DNA of 64,000 bases, from positions 3,276,501 through 3,340,500 of the forward strand of contig NZ_CP062006.1 in assembly GCF_017487345.1 (NCBI RefSeq), read 5' to 3'. Within the stretch, counting starts at the first letter, position 1; each line of letters opens with the position of its first letter. The stretch comes from Brevundimonas pondensis. GTDB taxonomy: Bacteria; Pseudomonadota; Alphaproteobacteria; Caulobacterales; Caulobacteraceae. The translations under genes and the position numbers were made by a program. Below the pieces are notes generated by a model. That model did no database searches and was not told where the DNA came from. It saw nothing but the letters and a program-made list of their open reading frames with translations. Below, one piece after another: positions 16,511 through 24,296 of this stretch.

Positions 16511-17407
16511 ATGCCCGCCCAGACCTCGCCCTTCGCCGACCGCTATGTCGAACGTCGCTGGACCTCGCCGGACGGGCTCAACCTCTATGCCCGAGACTAC
16601 GCCCCGGCGGCGGGCGAGGCGAAGCTGCCGGTCATCGCCATCCACGGCCTGACCCGCAACAGCGCCGACTTCGGCGTCATCGCCGGTCTGATCGCCCAAA
16701 GCGGCCGCCGCGTCCTGGCGGTGGACGTGCGCGGGCGCGGTCTGTCGGCTCGCGCCACCGATCCCATGACCTACACGCCTGACGTCTATGCGGGCGACAT
16801 GACGGCCCTGATGGAGCAGACGGGGATCAGTCGGGCGGTCTTCCTCGGCACCTCCATGGGCGGCCTGATCACCATGGCCCTGACCGCGCTCCAGCCGCAG
16901 GCGGTCGCCGCCGCCATCATCAACGACGTGGGGCCGGAAGTGGCCCCCGAAGGCCTGGCGCGCATCGCGGCCTATACCGGGCGAAAGGTCGAGATCACGA
17001 ACTGGGCCGACGCCGCCGCCTACGCCCGCGACATCAACGCCGTCGCCTTTCCCGAGTACGACGACGCCGACTGGGACGCCTTCGCCCGCCGCATCTTTCG
17101 CGAGGACGCCGACGGCCGGCCGGTGCTGAACTACGATCCCGACATCTCGGTCCCGATCAAGGCCGCGGGGGCTGCGGCCCTGGTCCCTGACCTGTGGCCG
17201 GCCTTCAGGGCTCTGGCGACGGAACGGCCGGCCCTGCTGGTGCGCGGCGGCGCCTCGGACCTGCTCAGCTCCGAGATCGCCGGACGGATGCGCGAGGCGG
17301 CGCCTGACATGGCCTTTGTCGAGGTTCCGGGGATCGGCCACGCCCCCATGCTGGACGAGCCCGAAGCCCGCGCCGGCATCCTGACCTTCCTGAACGACGT
17401 GGCCTGA
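16511..17407 (+). CDS. Alpha/beta hydrolase
   Basis: The 298-residue alpha/beta-hydrolase has an oxyanion segment AIHGLTRNSADF, the nucleophile elbow GTSMGG (Ser about residue 117), an acid region LLVRGGASDLLS and the catalytic His in GIGHAPMLDEP. The substrate is unknown; it could be an esterase or epoxide-hydrolase-like enzyme. It is a single gene ending before a palindromic repeat. Confidence 0.88.
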   Translation: MPAQTSPFADRYVERRWTSPDGLNLYARDYAPAAGEAKLPVIAIHGLTRNSADFGVIAGLIAQSGRRVLAVDVRGRGLSARATDPMTYTPDVYAGDMTALMEQTGISRAVFLGTSMGGLITMALTALQPQAVAAAIINDVGPEVAPEGLARIAAYTGRKVEITNWADAAAYARDINAVAFPEYDDADWDAFARRIFREDADGRPVLNYDPDISVPIKAAGAAALVPDLWPAFRALATERPALLVRGGASDLLSSEIAGRMREAAPDMAFVEVPGIGHAPMLDEPEARAGILTFLNDVA

Positions 17408-17425
17408 AGCCTCCCAGGCGCCCTC

Positions 17426-17460
17426 GCCGTCATCCTCGGATCAAGCGCGAGGATGACGGC
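17426..17460. repeat. Palindromic repeat / bidirectional terminator
   Basis: The perfect 13-bp arms GCCGTCATCCTCG and CGAGGATGACGGC are separated by GATCAAGCG. It sits between the convergent ends of the hydrolase and the PhnA-like gene. A related unit with the same TTCCGTCATCC.../...GGATGACGGAA ends lies at 26322-26375. Confidence 0.75.
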
Positions 17461-17470
17461 TGCAGCAACC

Positions 17471-17695
17471 TCAAGCCTTCTTCACGAACTCGGTTCGCAG
17501 GACGAGGCCGCGCACCTTCTCGACATTGGCCTCGATCTCATCGGGGTCGCCGGTCAGGCGGATGTTCTTGACCATGGTTCCGCGCTTCAGAGTCACCCCG
17601 CCCGAGCCCTTGACCTTCAGGTCCTTGATCAGGGTCACGCTGTCGCCGTCGGCCAGAATATTGCCGTTGGAGTCCTTGGTCACGTCGTCGGTCAT
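17471..17695 (-). CDS. PhnA/YjdM-like small protein
   Basis: The 74-residue protein corresponds to the C-terminal PhnA domain (DSNGNILADGDSVTLIKDLKVKGSG, written here across two motifs: DSNGNILADGDSV and TLIKDLKVKGSG). It continues KRGTMVKNIRLTGDPDEIE. The zinc-ribbon domain found at the N-terminus of longer PhnA proteins is absent. Despite the name, the family is not shown to act on phosphonates. It is a single gene. Confidence 0.85.
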   Translation of the reverse strand: MTDDVTKDSNGNILADGDSVTLIKDLKVKGSGGVTLKRGTMVKNIRLTGDPDEIEANVEKVRGLVLRTEFVKKA

Positions 17696-17746
17696 GGTTG
17701 TCTCGCAGAAGGCGGGCGCGCACGGCGAACCCGCAGAATTAAAAGC

Positions 17747-17777
17747 GGCCTCAAGTAGCGCGAATGCGCGATAGGCC
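17747..17777. repeat. Palindromic intergenic repeat, CCTCAAG family
   Basis: The unit reads GGCCTCAAGTAGCGCG then AATGCGCGATAGGCC. The outer arms GGCC/GGCC and inner arms GCGC/GCGC can form a hairpin. It has the same frame as the copy inside glpK. It lies between the PhnA-like gene start and the end of nadE. Confidence 0.75.
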
Positions 17778-17798
17778 CCTAGTTAAAATCAGACGCCG

Positions 17799-19844
17799 TC
17801 AGGCGTCGGAAACATTGTTGTCGAGTTCGTCGAGCCAGACGCGGGCCGAGGAGTCCGACGGCGCTCGCCAGTCGCCGCGCGGCGACAACGAGCCGCCGGT
17901 CACCACCTTGGGCCCGTTCGGCACGGCCGAGCGCTTGAACTGGCTGGTCTGGAAGAAGCGGATCAGGAACTTCCTCAGCCACCCCTTGATGGTCGGCAGG
18001 TCATAGGCGACCCGCTCCGCCTCTGGCAGACCGGCGGGCCAGTTCCCCGTCGTCGCGTCGCCCCAGGCCTGATGCGCCAGATAGGCGACCTTGGACGGCT
18101 TCAGGCCGAAGCGGCTGATGTAGAACAGGAAGAAGTCGTTCAGGGCATAGGGACCGACGATGCTCTGCGTCGACTGGATCGCCCCGTCGGCGCCCGCCGG
18201 CACCAGTTCGGGCGAGATCTCGGTGGCCAGAATGGCGTGAAGCGTCGGCGTCGCCGCCTCGCCCACCAGGCCGCGCTCGGCCACCCAGCGGATCAGGTGC
18301 TGGATCAGGGTCTTCGCCACCCCGCCGTTGACGTTGTAGTGGCTCATGTGGTCGCCGACGCCATAGGTGCACCAACCCAACGCCAGTTCCGACAGGTCGC
18401 CCGTGCCCAGGACGAAGCCGTGGTTCTGATTGGCCAGGCGGAACAGATAGTCGGTGCGCAGCCCCGCCTGCACATTCTCGAAAGTGATGTCGTGCACCGG
18501 CTCGCCGTCCGCGAAGACATGACCGATGTCGCGCAGCATCTGTTCGGCGGCGGGACGAATGTCGATCTCAGCCCCCGTCACCTGCAGAGCCTGCATCAGC
18601 GCCCAGGCGTTGGACTTCGTCCCCTCGGAGGTCGCGAAGCCCGGCATGGTAAAGGCCAGAATGCCGGTGCGCGGCAACTCCAGCCGATCAAAGGCCCTGC
18701 AGGCGACCAGCAGGGCTTGCGTGGAATCCAGCCCGCCCGAAACGCCGATCACCAGGGTCTTCGACCCCGTCGCCGTCATCCGCCGCATCAGGCCCTGAAC
18801 CTGAATGTTGAAGGCCTCGAAGCAGTCCTGATCCAGACGCGCGGCGTCGTCCGGCACGAAGGGGAAACGGTCCAGCGGTCGGATCAGGGCGCCGGTCGCT
18901 CCCTCCCCCGCCTCGAACGGAACCACGATCGCGGCCTCGCCTTCCAGACGGGCGCAGTCGGCGAAGGTGCCGTTGCGCAGACGGTCCAGACCGATGCGGT
19001 CCACATCCACGTCGGCCACGGTCAGATGGCTCTCCAGCGCGAACCGCTCGCCCTCGGCGATCCGGGCGCCCAGTTCGTGGATGGTGGCCTGACCGTCCCA
19101 GGCCAGATCGGTCGTGCTCTCTCCCCAGCCCGAGGCGGCGAAGACATAGGCCGACAGGGTGCGGCTGGACTGGCTGGCGCACAGCAGCGCCCTCTCGTCC
19201 GCCTTGCCGATGACGATGTTGGAAGCCGACAGGTTGCAGAGGATGCGCGCCCCCGCCAGCGCAGCCCGCGTCGACGGCGGCTGCGGCGCCCAGAAGTCCT
19301 CGCAGATCTCAACCGCGAAGACGAAGCCCGGCCGGTTGGTCGCCTCGAACACCAGACCCGGCGCGAAATCGACGCTCTCGCCGTTCAGGACGATGGCGTC
19401 CTCGCTGCGGCTGGCGGCGGGCGCGAACCAGCGCTTCTCGTAGTACTCGCGGTAATTGGGCAGATAGGTCTTGGGCACGACGCCCAGCACCTCGCCCCCG
19501 CCCAGGACGACGGCGCAGTTGAACAGGGCGTCGCCGTTGCGGATCGGCGCGCCGACGACGGCGATCACGCCCGCTTCGTCCGCGACCTCGGCCAGACGCG
19601 CCACCTGGCGCTCGACCTCTTCCAGCAAGGCCGCCTGCATGTGCAAATCGTCGATGGCGTAGGCGCTCAGCGACAGTTCGGGGAAGACCATCAGGTCCAC
19701 GCCCGCCTCCCCCGCCTGACGGATCAGCCGCTCATGCTCTTCGGCGTTGGCCGCGGGGTCGGCGACATGGACCACCGGGGTCGCAGCGGCCACGCGCACG
19801 AAGCCGTGGGCGCGCGGGGCATGGAAGGGGTGCGTCTTCGCCAT
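17799..19844 (-). CDS. nadE: Glutamine-dependent NAD(+) synthase
   Basis: This enzyme catalyses the last step of NAD synthesis, amidating nicotinic acid adenine dinucleotide with ammonia from glutamine. The N-terminal nitrilase domain has the Glu in FPELSLSAYAIDD, the Lys in VPKTYLPNYREYYEKRWF and the Cys in EICEDFWAPQP. The C-terminal synthetase domain has the PP-loop IGVSGGLDSTQALLV (about residue 368) and GTGDLSELALGWCTYG. The 681 residues match the two-domain family. ATG at 19844 is preferred to a preceding in-frame TTG. Confidence 0.96.
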   Translation of the reverse strand: MAKTHPFHAPRAHGFVRVAAATPVVHVADPAANAEEHERLIRQAGEAGVDLMVFPELSLSAYAIDDLHMQAALLEEVERQVARLAEVADEAGVIAVVGAPIRNGDALFNCAVVLGGGEVLGVVPKTYLPNYREYYEKRWFAPAASRSEDAIVLNGESVDFAPGLVFEATNRPGFVFAVEICEDFWAPQPPSTRAALAGARILCNLSASNIVIGKADERALLCASQSSRTLSAYVFAASGWGESTTDLAWDGQATIHELGARIAEGERFALESHLTVADVDVDRIGLDRLRNGTFADCARLEGEAAIVVPFEAGEGATGALIRPLDRFPFVPDDAARLDQDCFEAFNIQVQGLMRRMTATGSKTLVIGVSGGLDSTQALLVACRAFDRLELPRTGILAFTMPGFATSEGTKSNAWALMQALQVTGAEIDIRPAAEQMLRDIGHVFADGEPVHDITFENVQAGLRTDYLFRLANQNHGFVLGTGDLSELALGWCTYGVGDHMSHYNVNGGVAKTLIQHLIRWVAERGLVGEAATPTLHAILATEISPELVPAGADGAIQSTQSIVGPYALNDFFLFYISRFGLKPSKVAYLAHQAWGDATTGNWPAGLPEAERVAYDLPTIKGWLRKFLIRFFQTSQFKRSAVPNGPKVVTGGSLSPRGDWRAPSDSSARVWLDELDNNVSDA

Positions 19845-20010
19845 CAATCTTTCCGCTCATCCCGCCATGCGGGCTCCAGAACCCTAGGGCTGTACGATCA
19901 ATATAGGGTTGCGACCCGAAGCCAAAGCATCGGGTCCCCGTCGCAAGCCGATCTCCGCAGCATGGTGGAAGTTCGTGACCTGCGAACCGCTGTCGGCTAA
20001 GGCTCGCAGC

Positions 20011-20946
20011 ATGAGCGATACGCCCAAAAAAGGCTGGTTCCAGCGACTGAGCGCGGGTCTGTCCCGGTCTTCCAAACAGATGACCGAACAGGTCGTCTCG
20101 ACCTTCGTGAAGGAGCCTCTGTCCGACGAGGCGCTGGAGCGTCTGGAAGAGCACCTGATCGAAAGCGACCTGGGCCCCGCCGCCTCGGCCCGCATCGTCG
20201 AGCGCTTCCGCGAGCTGCGCTTCGGCAAGAGCTCCGACGAGCGCGAGATCAAGGAGGCCCTGGCCGAGGCCGTGGCCGCCGAGCTGCTGCCGCGTCAGGC
20301 GACATTCGATCCCCTCAGCGGACCCAAGCCCTATGTCGTCCTCTTCGTCGGCGTGAACGGCTCGGGCAAGACCACGACGCTCGGCAAGATCGCCTCGGAC
20401 CTGACGGCCAGGGGCGCCAGGGTGATGATCGTCGCCGGCGACACCTTCCGCGCCGCCGCCCGCGAACAGCTGAAAGTCTGGGCCGAACGCGCCGGGGCCG
20501 ATTTCGAGAGCCGCCGCGACGGCGCCGACGCCGCCGGCCTGGCCTTCGACGCCTACACCAAGGCCAAGGCCGAGGGCTATGACGTGGTCCTGATCGACAC
20601 CGCCGGGCGCCTGCAGAACAAGTCCGCCCTGATGGACGAACTGCTAAAGATCGTCCGCGTGCTCAAGAAGGTCGACGCCGACGCCCCGCACGAAACCCTG
20701 CTGGTGCTGGACGCCACCGTGGGCCGCAACGCCCTGGAGCAGGAAAAGATCTTCGGCCGCACCGCCTATGTCTCGGGCGTCGTGATGACCAAGCTGGACG
20801 GCACGGCGCGCGGCGGGGTCCTGGTTCCCGTGGCCCAGGCCTCGGACGCCCCGATCAAGCTGATCGGCGTCGGCGAAGGCGTCGAGGACCTGCAACCCTT
20901 CGACGCACGCGCGTTTTCCCGATCCCTGGTCGGGCTCGAGGACTGA
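20011..20946 (+). CDS. ftsY: Signal recognition particle receptor FtsY
   Basis: This is the membrane-associated GTPase that docks SRP-ribosome complexes at the translocon. In the 311-residue NG domain, a four-helix N domain (about 20-90) is followed by P-loop GVNGSGKTTTLGKIA, DTFRAAAREQLK, DTAGRLQNK and TKLDGTARGG. The acidic A domain of enterobacterial FtsY is absent and a short basic N-terminus (KKGWFQRLSAGLSRS) is present. It is followed directly by the YciB-type gene, with 3 bases between stop and start. Confidence 0.96.
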   Translation: MSDTPKKGWFQRLSAGLSRSSKQMTEQVVSTFVKEPLSDEALERLEEHLIESDLGPAASARIVERFRELRFGKSSDEREIKEALAEAVAAELLPRQATFDPLSGPKPYVVLFVGVNGSGKTTTLGKIASDLTARGARVMIVAGDTFRAAAREQLKVWAERAGADFESRRDGADAAGLAFDAYTKAKAEGYDVVLIDTAGRLQNKSALMDELLKIVRVLKKVDADAPHETLLVLDATVGRNALEQEKIFGRTAYVSGVVMTKLDGTARGGVLVPVAQASDAPIKLIGVGEGVEDLQPFDARAFSRSLVGLED

Positions 20947-20949
20947 GTG

Positions 20950-21594
20950 ATGAGTGAAGCGACCGATACCAAGCGCCCGCAGTGGATCCGTCAGGCCGTC
21001 GACTTCGGCGCCCTGATCGCCTTCATGGCCGCCTATTTCATCACCCGCGACATGATCAAGGCCACCTGGGTCCTGGTCATCGCCTCAGCCATCGCCCTGG
21101 CCGTCGGCTTCGTGCTGGAGCGCCGCCTGGCCCCCATGCCCCTGATCACCGGCGGTTTCGCCCTGGTCTTCGGCGCCCTGACCATCCTCACCGACGACGA
21201 CCTGTTCGTGAAGCTGAAGCTGACGGTGCAGAACGGCCTGCTGGCCGCCGTGCTGCTGGGTTCGCTGCCCCTGAACAAGTCGCCGTTCAAGGCCCTGCTC
21301 GGCTCGGCCATCAAGGTGACGGACGCCGCCTGGCGCACCCTGACCCTGCGCTACGGCCTCTATTTCCTGGCCGTCGCCATCGCCAACGAGGTCTTCCGCA
21401 GTCCGGCCGCCGTCACCGCCATCTGGTCGGCGCTGAACCTGGGCGCCCCCGACCCCAACGGCGTCTGGACCGCCTTCCGCGGCGTCCTGTGGATCGCCGC
21501 CTCCATCTTCGGCCTGTGCCAGGTGCCGCTGATCATGAAAAACATGATCAAGGACGAAGAGCCCGGCCCCATCTCGCCCGATACGGGGCTGTAA
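20950..21594 (+). CDS. Inner membrane septation protein YciB/IspZ
   Basis: The 214-residue protein has five hydrophobic segments and the family motifs DFGALIAFMAAYF, KLTVQNGLLAAVLLGS and ANEVFRS, close to YciB (also called IspZ or septation protein A). The family is tied to cell envelope and intracellular septation. It is coupled to ftsY. GTG at 20947 immediately precedes ATG 20950 in frame; the ATG is used here. Confidence 0.9.
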   Translation: MSEATDTKRPQWIRQAVDFGALIAFMAAYFITRDMIKATWVLVIASAIALAVGFVLERRLAPMPLITGGFALVFGALTILTDDDLFVKLKLTVQNGLLAAVLLGSLPLNKSPFKALLGSAIKVTDAAWRTLTLRYGLYFLAVAIANEVFRSPAAVTAIWSALNLGAPDPNGVWTAFRGVLWIAASIFGLCQVPLIMKNMIKDEEPGPISPDTGL

Positions 21595-21622
21595 GTCACG
21601 CGGGAACCCTACTGCGCCTCAC

Positions 21623-21724
21623 GGCCTCAAGTAGTGCGAAGCACGATAGGCCCACAGGAAGTGAGCGCGAAGCGCGGTAGGCCCCAGGACACTGGCCTCA
21701 AGCAGCCCGCAAGGGCGGTAGGCC
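21623..21724. repeat. Three tandem palindromic repeats, CCTCAAG family
   Basis: Copies lie at 21623-21652 (GGCCTCAAGTAGTGCG, then AAGCACGATAGGCC), 21656-21685 (degenerate: GAAGTGAGCGCGAAGCGC then GGTAGGCC) and 21694-21724 (GGCCTCAAGCAGCCCGC then AAGGGCGGTAGGCC). The loops and inner arms differ but keep complementarity. They fill the 243-base gap between yciB and the MarR-type gene; no coding sequence is seen there. Confidence 0.8.
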
Positions 21725-21837
21725 AACAAAATGTCTTCAAACCGTCAGGCTTACCGTCGTCAAAGCGTAAAGCGCGGCTGTTAGCTGTCGCGCCATGTCC
21801 GGCCCCCTCCTCGCGGTCGGAACAAGGATCGAAGACG

Positions 21838-22485
21838 ATGGTCAAGTCAGGCAAGCAGGCGAAGATCAAGGGCGGGCTGGCGGAATCGCCCAGCCACCTG
21901 ATGCACCGGGTGTTGCAACTCTCGCTCGACATCTATGCCGAAGAAGCCGGCCCCGACGGCCTGACCCAGCGCCAGTTCGCGGTGCTGGAGGCGGTGTCAG
22001 TCCGCTCAGGCCTGACCCAGACCGATCTGGTCAAGGCCACCGGCATCGACCGCTCGACCCTGGCCGATCTGGTCGCCCGCATGACCGCCAAGGGCCTGCT
22101 GGAGCGCGAACGCTCGGCGCTGGACGCCCGCGCCAAGGCCGTGCGCCTCTCCGAAGCCGGTCAGGCCGCGCTGGAGGCCGCCCGCCCCCGCGTCGCCGCC
22201 GCCGACAAGCGCATCCTGGCCCTGCTGCCCAAGGCCCGGCGCGAGGGCTTCCTCGACCTGCTGACCAGCCTGACCGACGCCGCTGACGCCGCCCCCGAAC
22301 AGGCCCGCGCCGAAGCCAAGATCGCCAAGAAGGCGGCCAAGGATGCGCGCAAGGCCGAGAAGGCCGCCAAGAAGGCGCTGGACGGCGGCAAGCCGAAAAA
22401 GAAGAAGAAGGCCGTCGAACCGGCGGCTGACACGGTCGCCGCCGACGCCGTCGTCATCCCGCTCAAGGACGTGGCGAAAGCCTAG
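21838..22485 (+). CDS. MarR family regulator with a Lys/Ala-rich C-terminal tail
   Basis: The 215-residue protein has a MarR winged-helix core at about residues 15-135 (LTQRQFAVLEAV, LTQTDLVKATGIDRSTLADLVARM in two halves, RERSALDARAKAVRLSEAG). The last 60 residues are a tail rich in Lys and Ala (KKAAKDARKAEKAAKKAL, then KPKKKKKA), like histone H1 tails. The tail is beyond the usual family length and could bind DNA without sequence specificity. ATG 21838 has AAGGATCGAAGACG upstream. The final stop overlaps that of the convergent small gene by the tetranucleotide CTAG. Confidence 0.87.
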   Translation: MVKSGKQAKIKGGLAESPSHLMHRVLQLSLDIYAEEAGPDGLTQRQFAVLEAVSVRSGLTQTDLVKATGIDRSTLADLVARMTAKGLLERERSALDARAKAVRLSEAGQAALEAARPRVAAADKRILALLPKARREGFLDLLTSLTDAADAAPEQARAEAKIAKKAAKDARKAEKAAKKALDGGKPKKKKKAVEPAADTVAADAVVIPLKDVAKA

Positions 22486-22721
22486 ACCCGGATATCCAGC
22501 AGGGAGCCCGGCCGTTGGTACCGCATGGTCCCCGAGGCTTCCTGAGTCTGCACCGACCGCACCGGCGTATCCGCCCGCGTCTCGACCGGCGCCGCGGCGG
22601 GCGTCGGCGCGCTCATGCCCATGGCCGCGCGGAAGAAGGCGGACTGGGAGGTTCTCAGCGCATGGGCCGCGCCGCCTGCGGGAGGCGGAAAAACCGGACG
22701 GTCTGAAGGAATCGCGGACAT
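22482..22721 (-). CDS. Small protein of unknown function
   Basis: A 79-residue frame starts MSAIPSDRPVFPPPAGGAAH and ends MRYQRPGSLLDIRV. The middle is Ala/Pro-rich and the two ends look conserved-like (ALRTSQSAFFRAAMG and the C-terminus). No domain is recognised. Support comes from tail-to-tail fit with the MarR-type gene (shared CTAG stop) and its own intergenic start region. The ribosome site is weak, so it could be a chance frame. Confidence 0.55.
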   Translation of the reverse strand: MSAIPSDRPVFPPPAGGAAHALRTSQSAFFRAAMGMSAPTPAAAPVETRADTPVRSVQTQEASGTMRYQRPGSLLDIRV

Positions 22722-22790
22722 GGGGCGACGATCCGCCCAAAGGGTCTAGATATGGTTAATGCGCGATTCACCCTGTTTCGCGGAACGGCT

Positions 22791-23351
22791 TTAGCGCGGC
22801 GGCGCCTTCAGGGCGTCCACCAGCCTCTGCAGATCGGCGTCGGTCAGCACCGGCCCCGAGGACTTGGCGACAATGGTCCCATAGGCGTCGACCGCGAAGC
22901 TCTCCGGCACGCCCGAGACGCCGAGGTCCAGCCCGGCCCGCCCCTCGCGGTCCACCAGCACCAGGGCATAGGGATCGCCCAGTTCGTCAAGGAAGGCGCG
23001 GGTGGCGACCGGCTCGTCCTTGTAGGCCACGCCGATGACGTTGATCCCCTGCGCCTTCAGCTTCATCAGCTGCGGATGCTCCAGACGACAGGGGGCGCAC
23101 CAGCTGGCGAACAGGTTGACGATCATCGGCTTGCCGACCCCCGCCGTCTTCAGGTCCAGCCGTTGATTGGTCTCGACTTCGCCCTGCAGGATCGGCAGGA
23201 CGGTCTCGGGAATGGGCTGGCCGACCAGGGCGTCGGGCTTGTATTCGCGCCCCTCGCCCGGCGCGCCGGACAGATGGCCCAGCTGGATCATCATGAAGAC
23301 GCCCAGCGCGGCGAGCGCCGCGATCGGGATCAGGGCGAACCAGCGATTCAT
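22791..23351 (-). CDS. ccmG: Thiol:disulfide interchange protein CcmG/DsbE
   Basis: This periplasmic, membrane-anchored thioredoxin-like protein reduces apocytochrome c or CcmH during cytochrome c maturation. It has one N-terminal transmembrane helix (about residues 4-23) and the active site WCAPC (Cys85, Cys88) in NLFASWCAPCRLEHP. The cis-Pro loop is GVSGVPESFAVD. Its ATG overlaps the stop of ccmD (ATGA), showing translational coupling in the ccmC-ccmD-ccmG operon. Confidence 0.94.
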   Translation of the reverse strand: MNRWFALIPIAALAALGVFMMIQLGHLSGAPGEGREYKPDALVGQPIPETVLPILQGEVETNQRLDLKTAGVGKPMIVNLFASWCAPCRLEHPQLMKLKAQGINVIGVAYKDEPVATRAFLDELGDPYALVLVDREGRAGLDLGVSGVPESFAVDAYGTIVAKSSGPVLTDADLQRLVDALKAPPR

Positions 23352-23500
23352 TTGCTCGCCTCTTCCAGACGGTCCAGTTCGCGCTTCCAGCGCCGGGCAG
23401 CGATCAGGGCGCGCAACGAAATGGCGGCAAGCGCCGCCGCGCTGATGGCCCAGGACGACCAGACGAAGACGCCGTAGGGGCTCATGTCGAGATCCAGCAT
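23348..23500 (-). CDS. ccmD: Heme exporter protein CcmD
   Basis: The 50-residue protein starts MLDLDMSPYGVFVWSSW, followed by one hydrophobic helix and a basic end RAARRWKRELDRLEEASK (split here as ALIAARRWKR and ELDRLEEASK). Size, topology and position between ccmC and ccmG identify CcmD, the small partner that helps CcmC load heme on CcmE. ATG at 23500 has AAGGAG six bases upstream. The stop overlaps the ccmG start. Confidence 0.9.
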   Translation of the reverse strand: MLDLDMSPYGVFVWSSWAISAAALAAISLRALIAARRWKRELDRLEEASK

Positions 23501-23510
23501 CGGCGGCTCC

Positions 23511-24230
23511 TTACGCTTCTTGCGCGGCGCGGGCGCGCAGCGTCAGAACCCGGCGGCGACGCACCTCGGTGCGGATCGACGTCAGCCAGATGGCCCCGAA
23601 CAGCATGCCGTAGGCCGCCATCATGGTCAGCAGGGGGGCCAGATAGGCCGGGTCCAGACTGGTCCCGCCCGCGCGCAGCAAGGACGCCGGCTGATGCAGG
23701 GTGTTCCACCAGTCGACCGAGAACTTGACGATGGGCAGGTTGATCAGCCCGACCAGACCCAGGACCGCGGCGGCGCGCCCCGCCTTGGCCTCGTCGTCGA
23801 TCGAGGCGCGCAGGGCCATGTAGCCGAGGTAAAAGAGAAACAGCACCAGGACGCTGGTCAGCCGCGCATCCCACACCCACCAGGTCCCCCACATGGGCTG
23901 GCCCCACAGCGAACCGGTGATCAGGGCCAGACCCGTCAGCACTGCTCCCGGCAGGGCGGCGGCGCGCGCGGCGGCGTCGGCCAGCGGATGGCGGAAGACC
24001 AGGGCGAAGAAGCTCGACACCCCCAGCGCCGCATAGGCCCCCAGGCCCAGCGTGGCGGCGGGCACATGGATGAACATGATCCGCACCGTGTCGCCCTGCT
24101 GATAGTCGGCGGGCGCGGCGAAGCTGAGCCAGGTTCCGACCGCCAGCAGGACGAGCGCCAGCCCCCACAGCACCGGGGTTAGCGGGCGGGTGAAGCGCAT
24201 GAAGCGGTCGGGATTGGCGAGGCCGAACAT
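23511..24230 (-). CDS. ccmC: Heme exporter / heme lyase subunit CcmC
   Basis: This 239-residue membrane protein with six hydrophobic segments handles heme for transfer to CcmE. The Trp-rich periplasmic heme-binding motif is WGTWWVWDARLTS, with conserved His residues in FIHVPAA and in the later NTLHQPASL. ATG 24230 gives the usual start MFGLANPDRFMRF. The usual upstream partners ccmA and ccmB are not in the adjacent sequence; a PfkB kinase lies there instead, so they must be elsewhere. Confidence 0.94.
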   Translation of the reverse strand: MFGLANPDRFMRFTRPLTPVLWGLALVLLAVGTWLSFAAPADYQQGDTVRIMFIHVPAATLGLGAYAALGVSSFFALVFRHPLADAAARAAALPGAVLTGLALITGSLWGQPMWGTWWVWDARLTSVLVLFLFYLGYMALRASIDDEAKAGRAAAVLGLVGLINLPIVKFSVDWWNTLHQPASLLRAGGTSLDPAYLAPLLTMMAAYGMLFGAIWLTSIRTEVRRRRVLTLRARAAQEA

Positions 24231-24296
24231 GGTCCGCCGATTACGCGGCGCGACGGGGAACGGCAAGCGCCCCCCGCGCGTGACCTCTGGTCGCGA

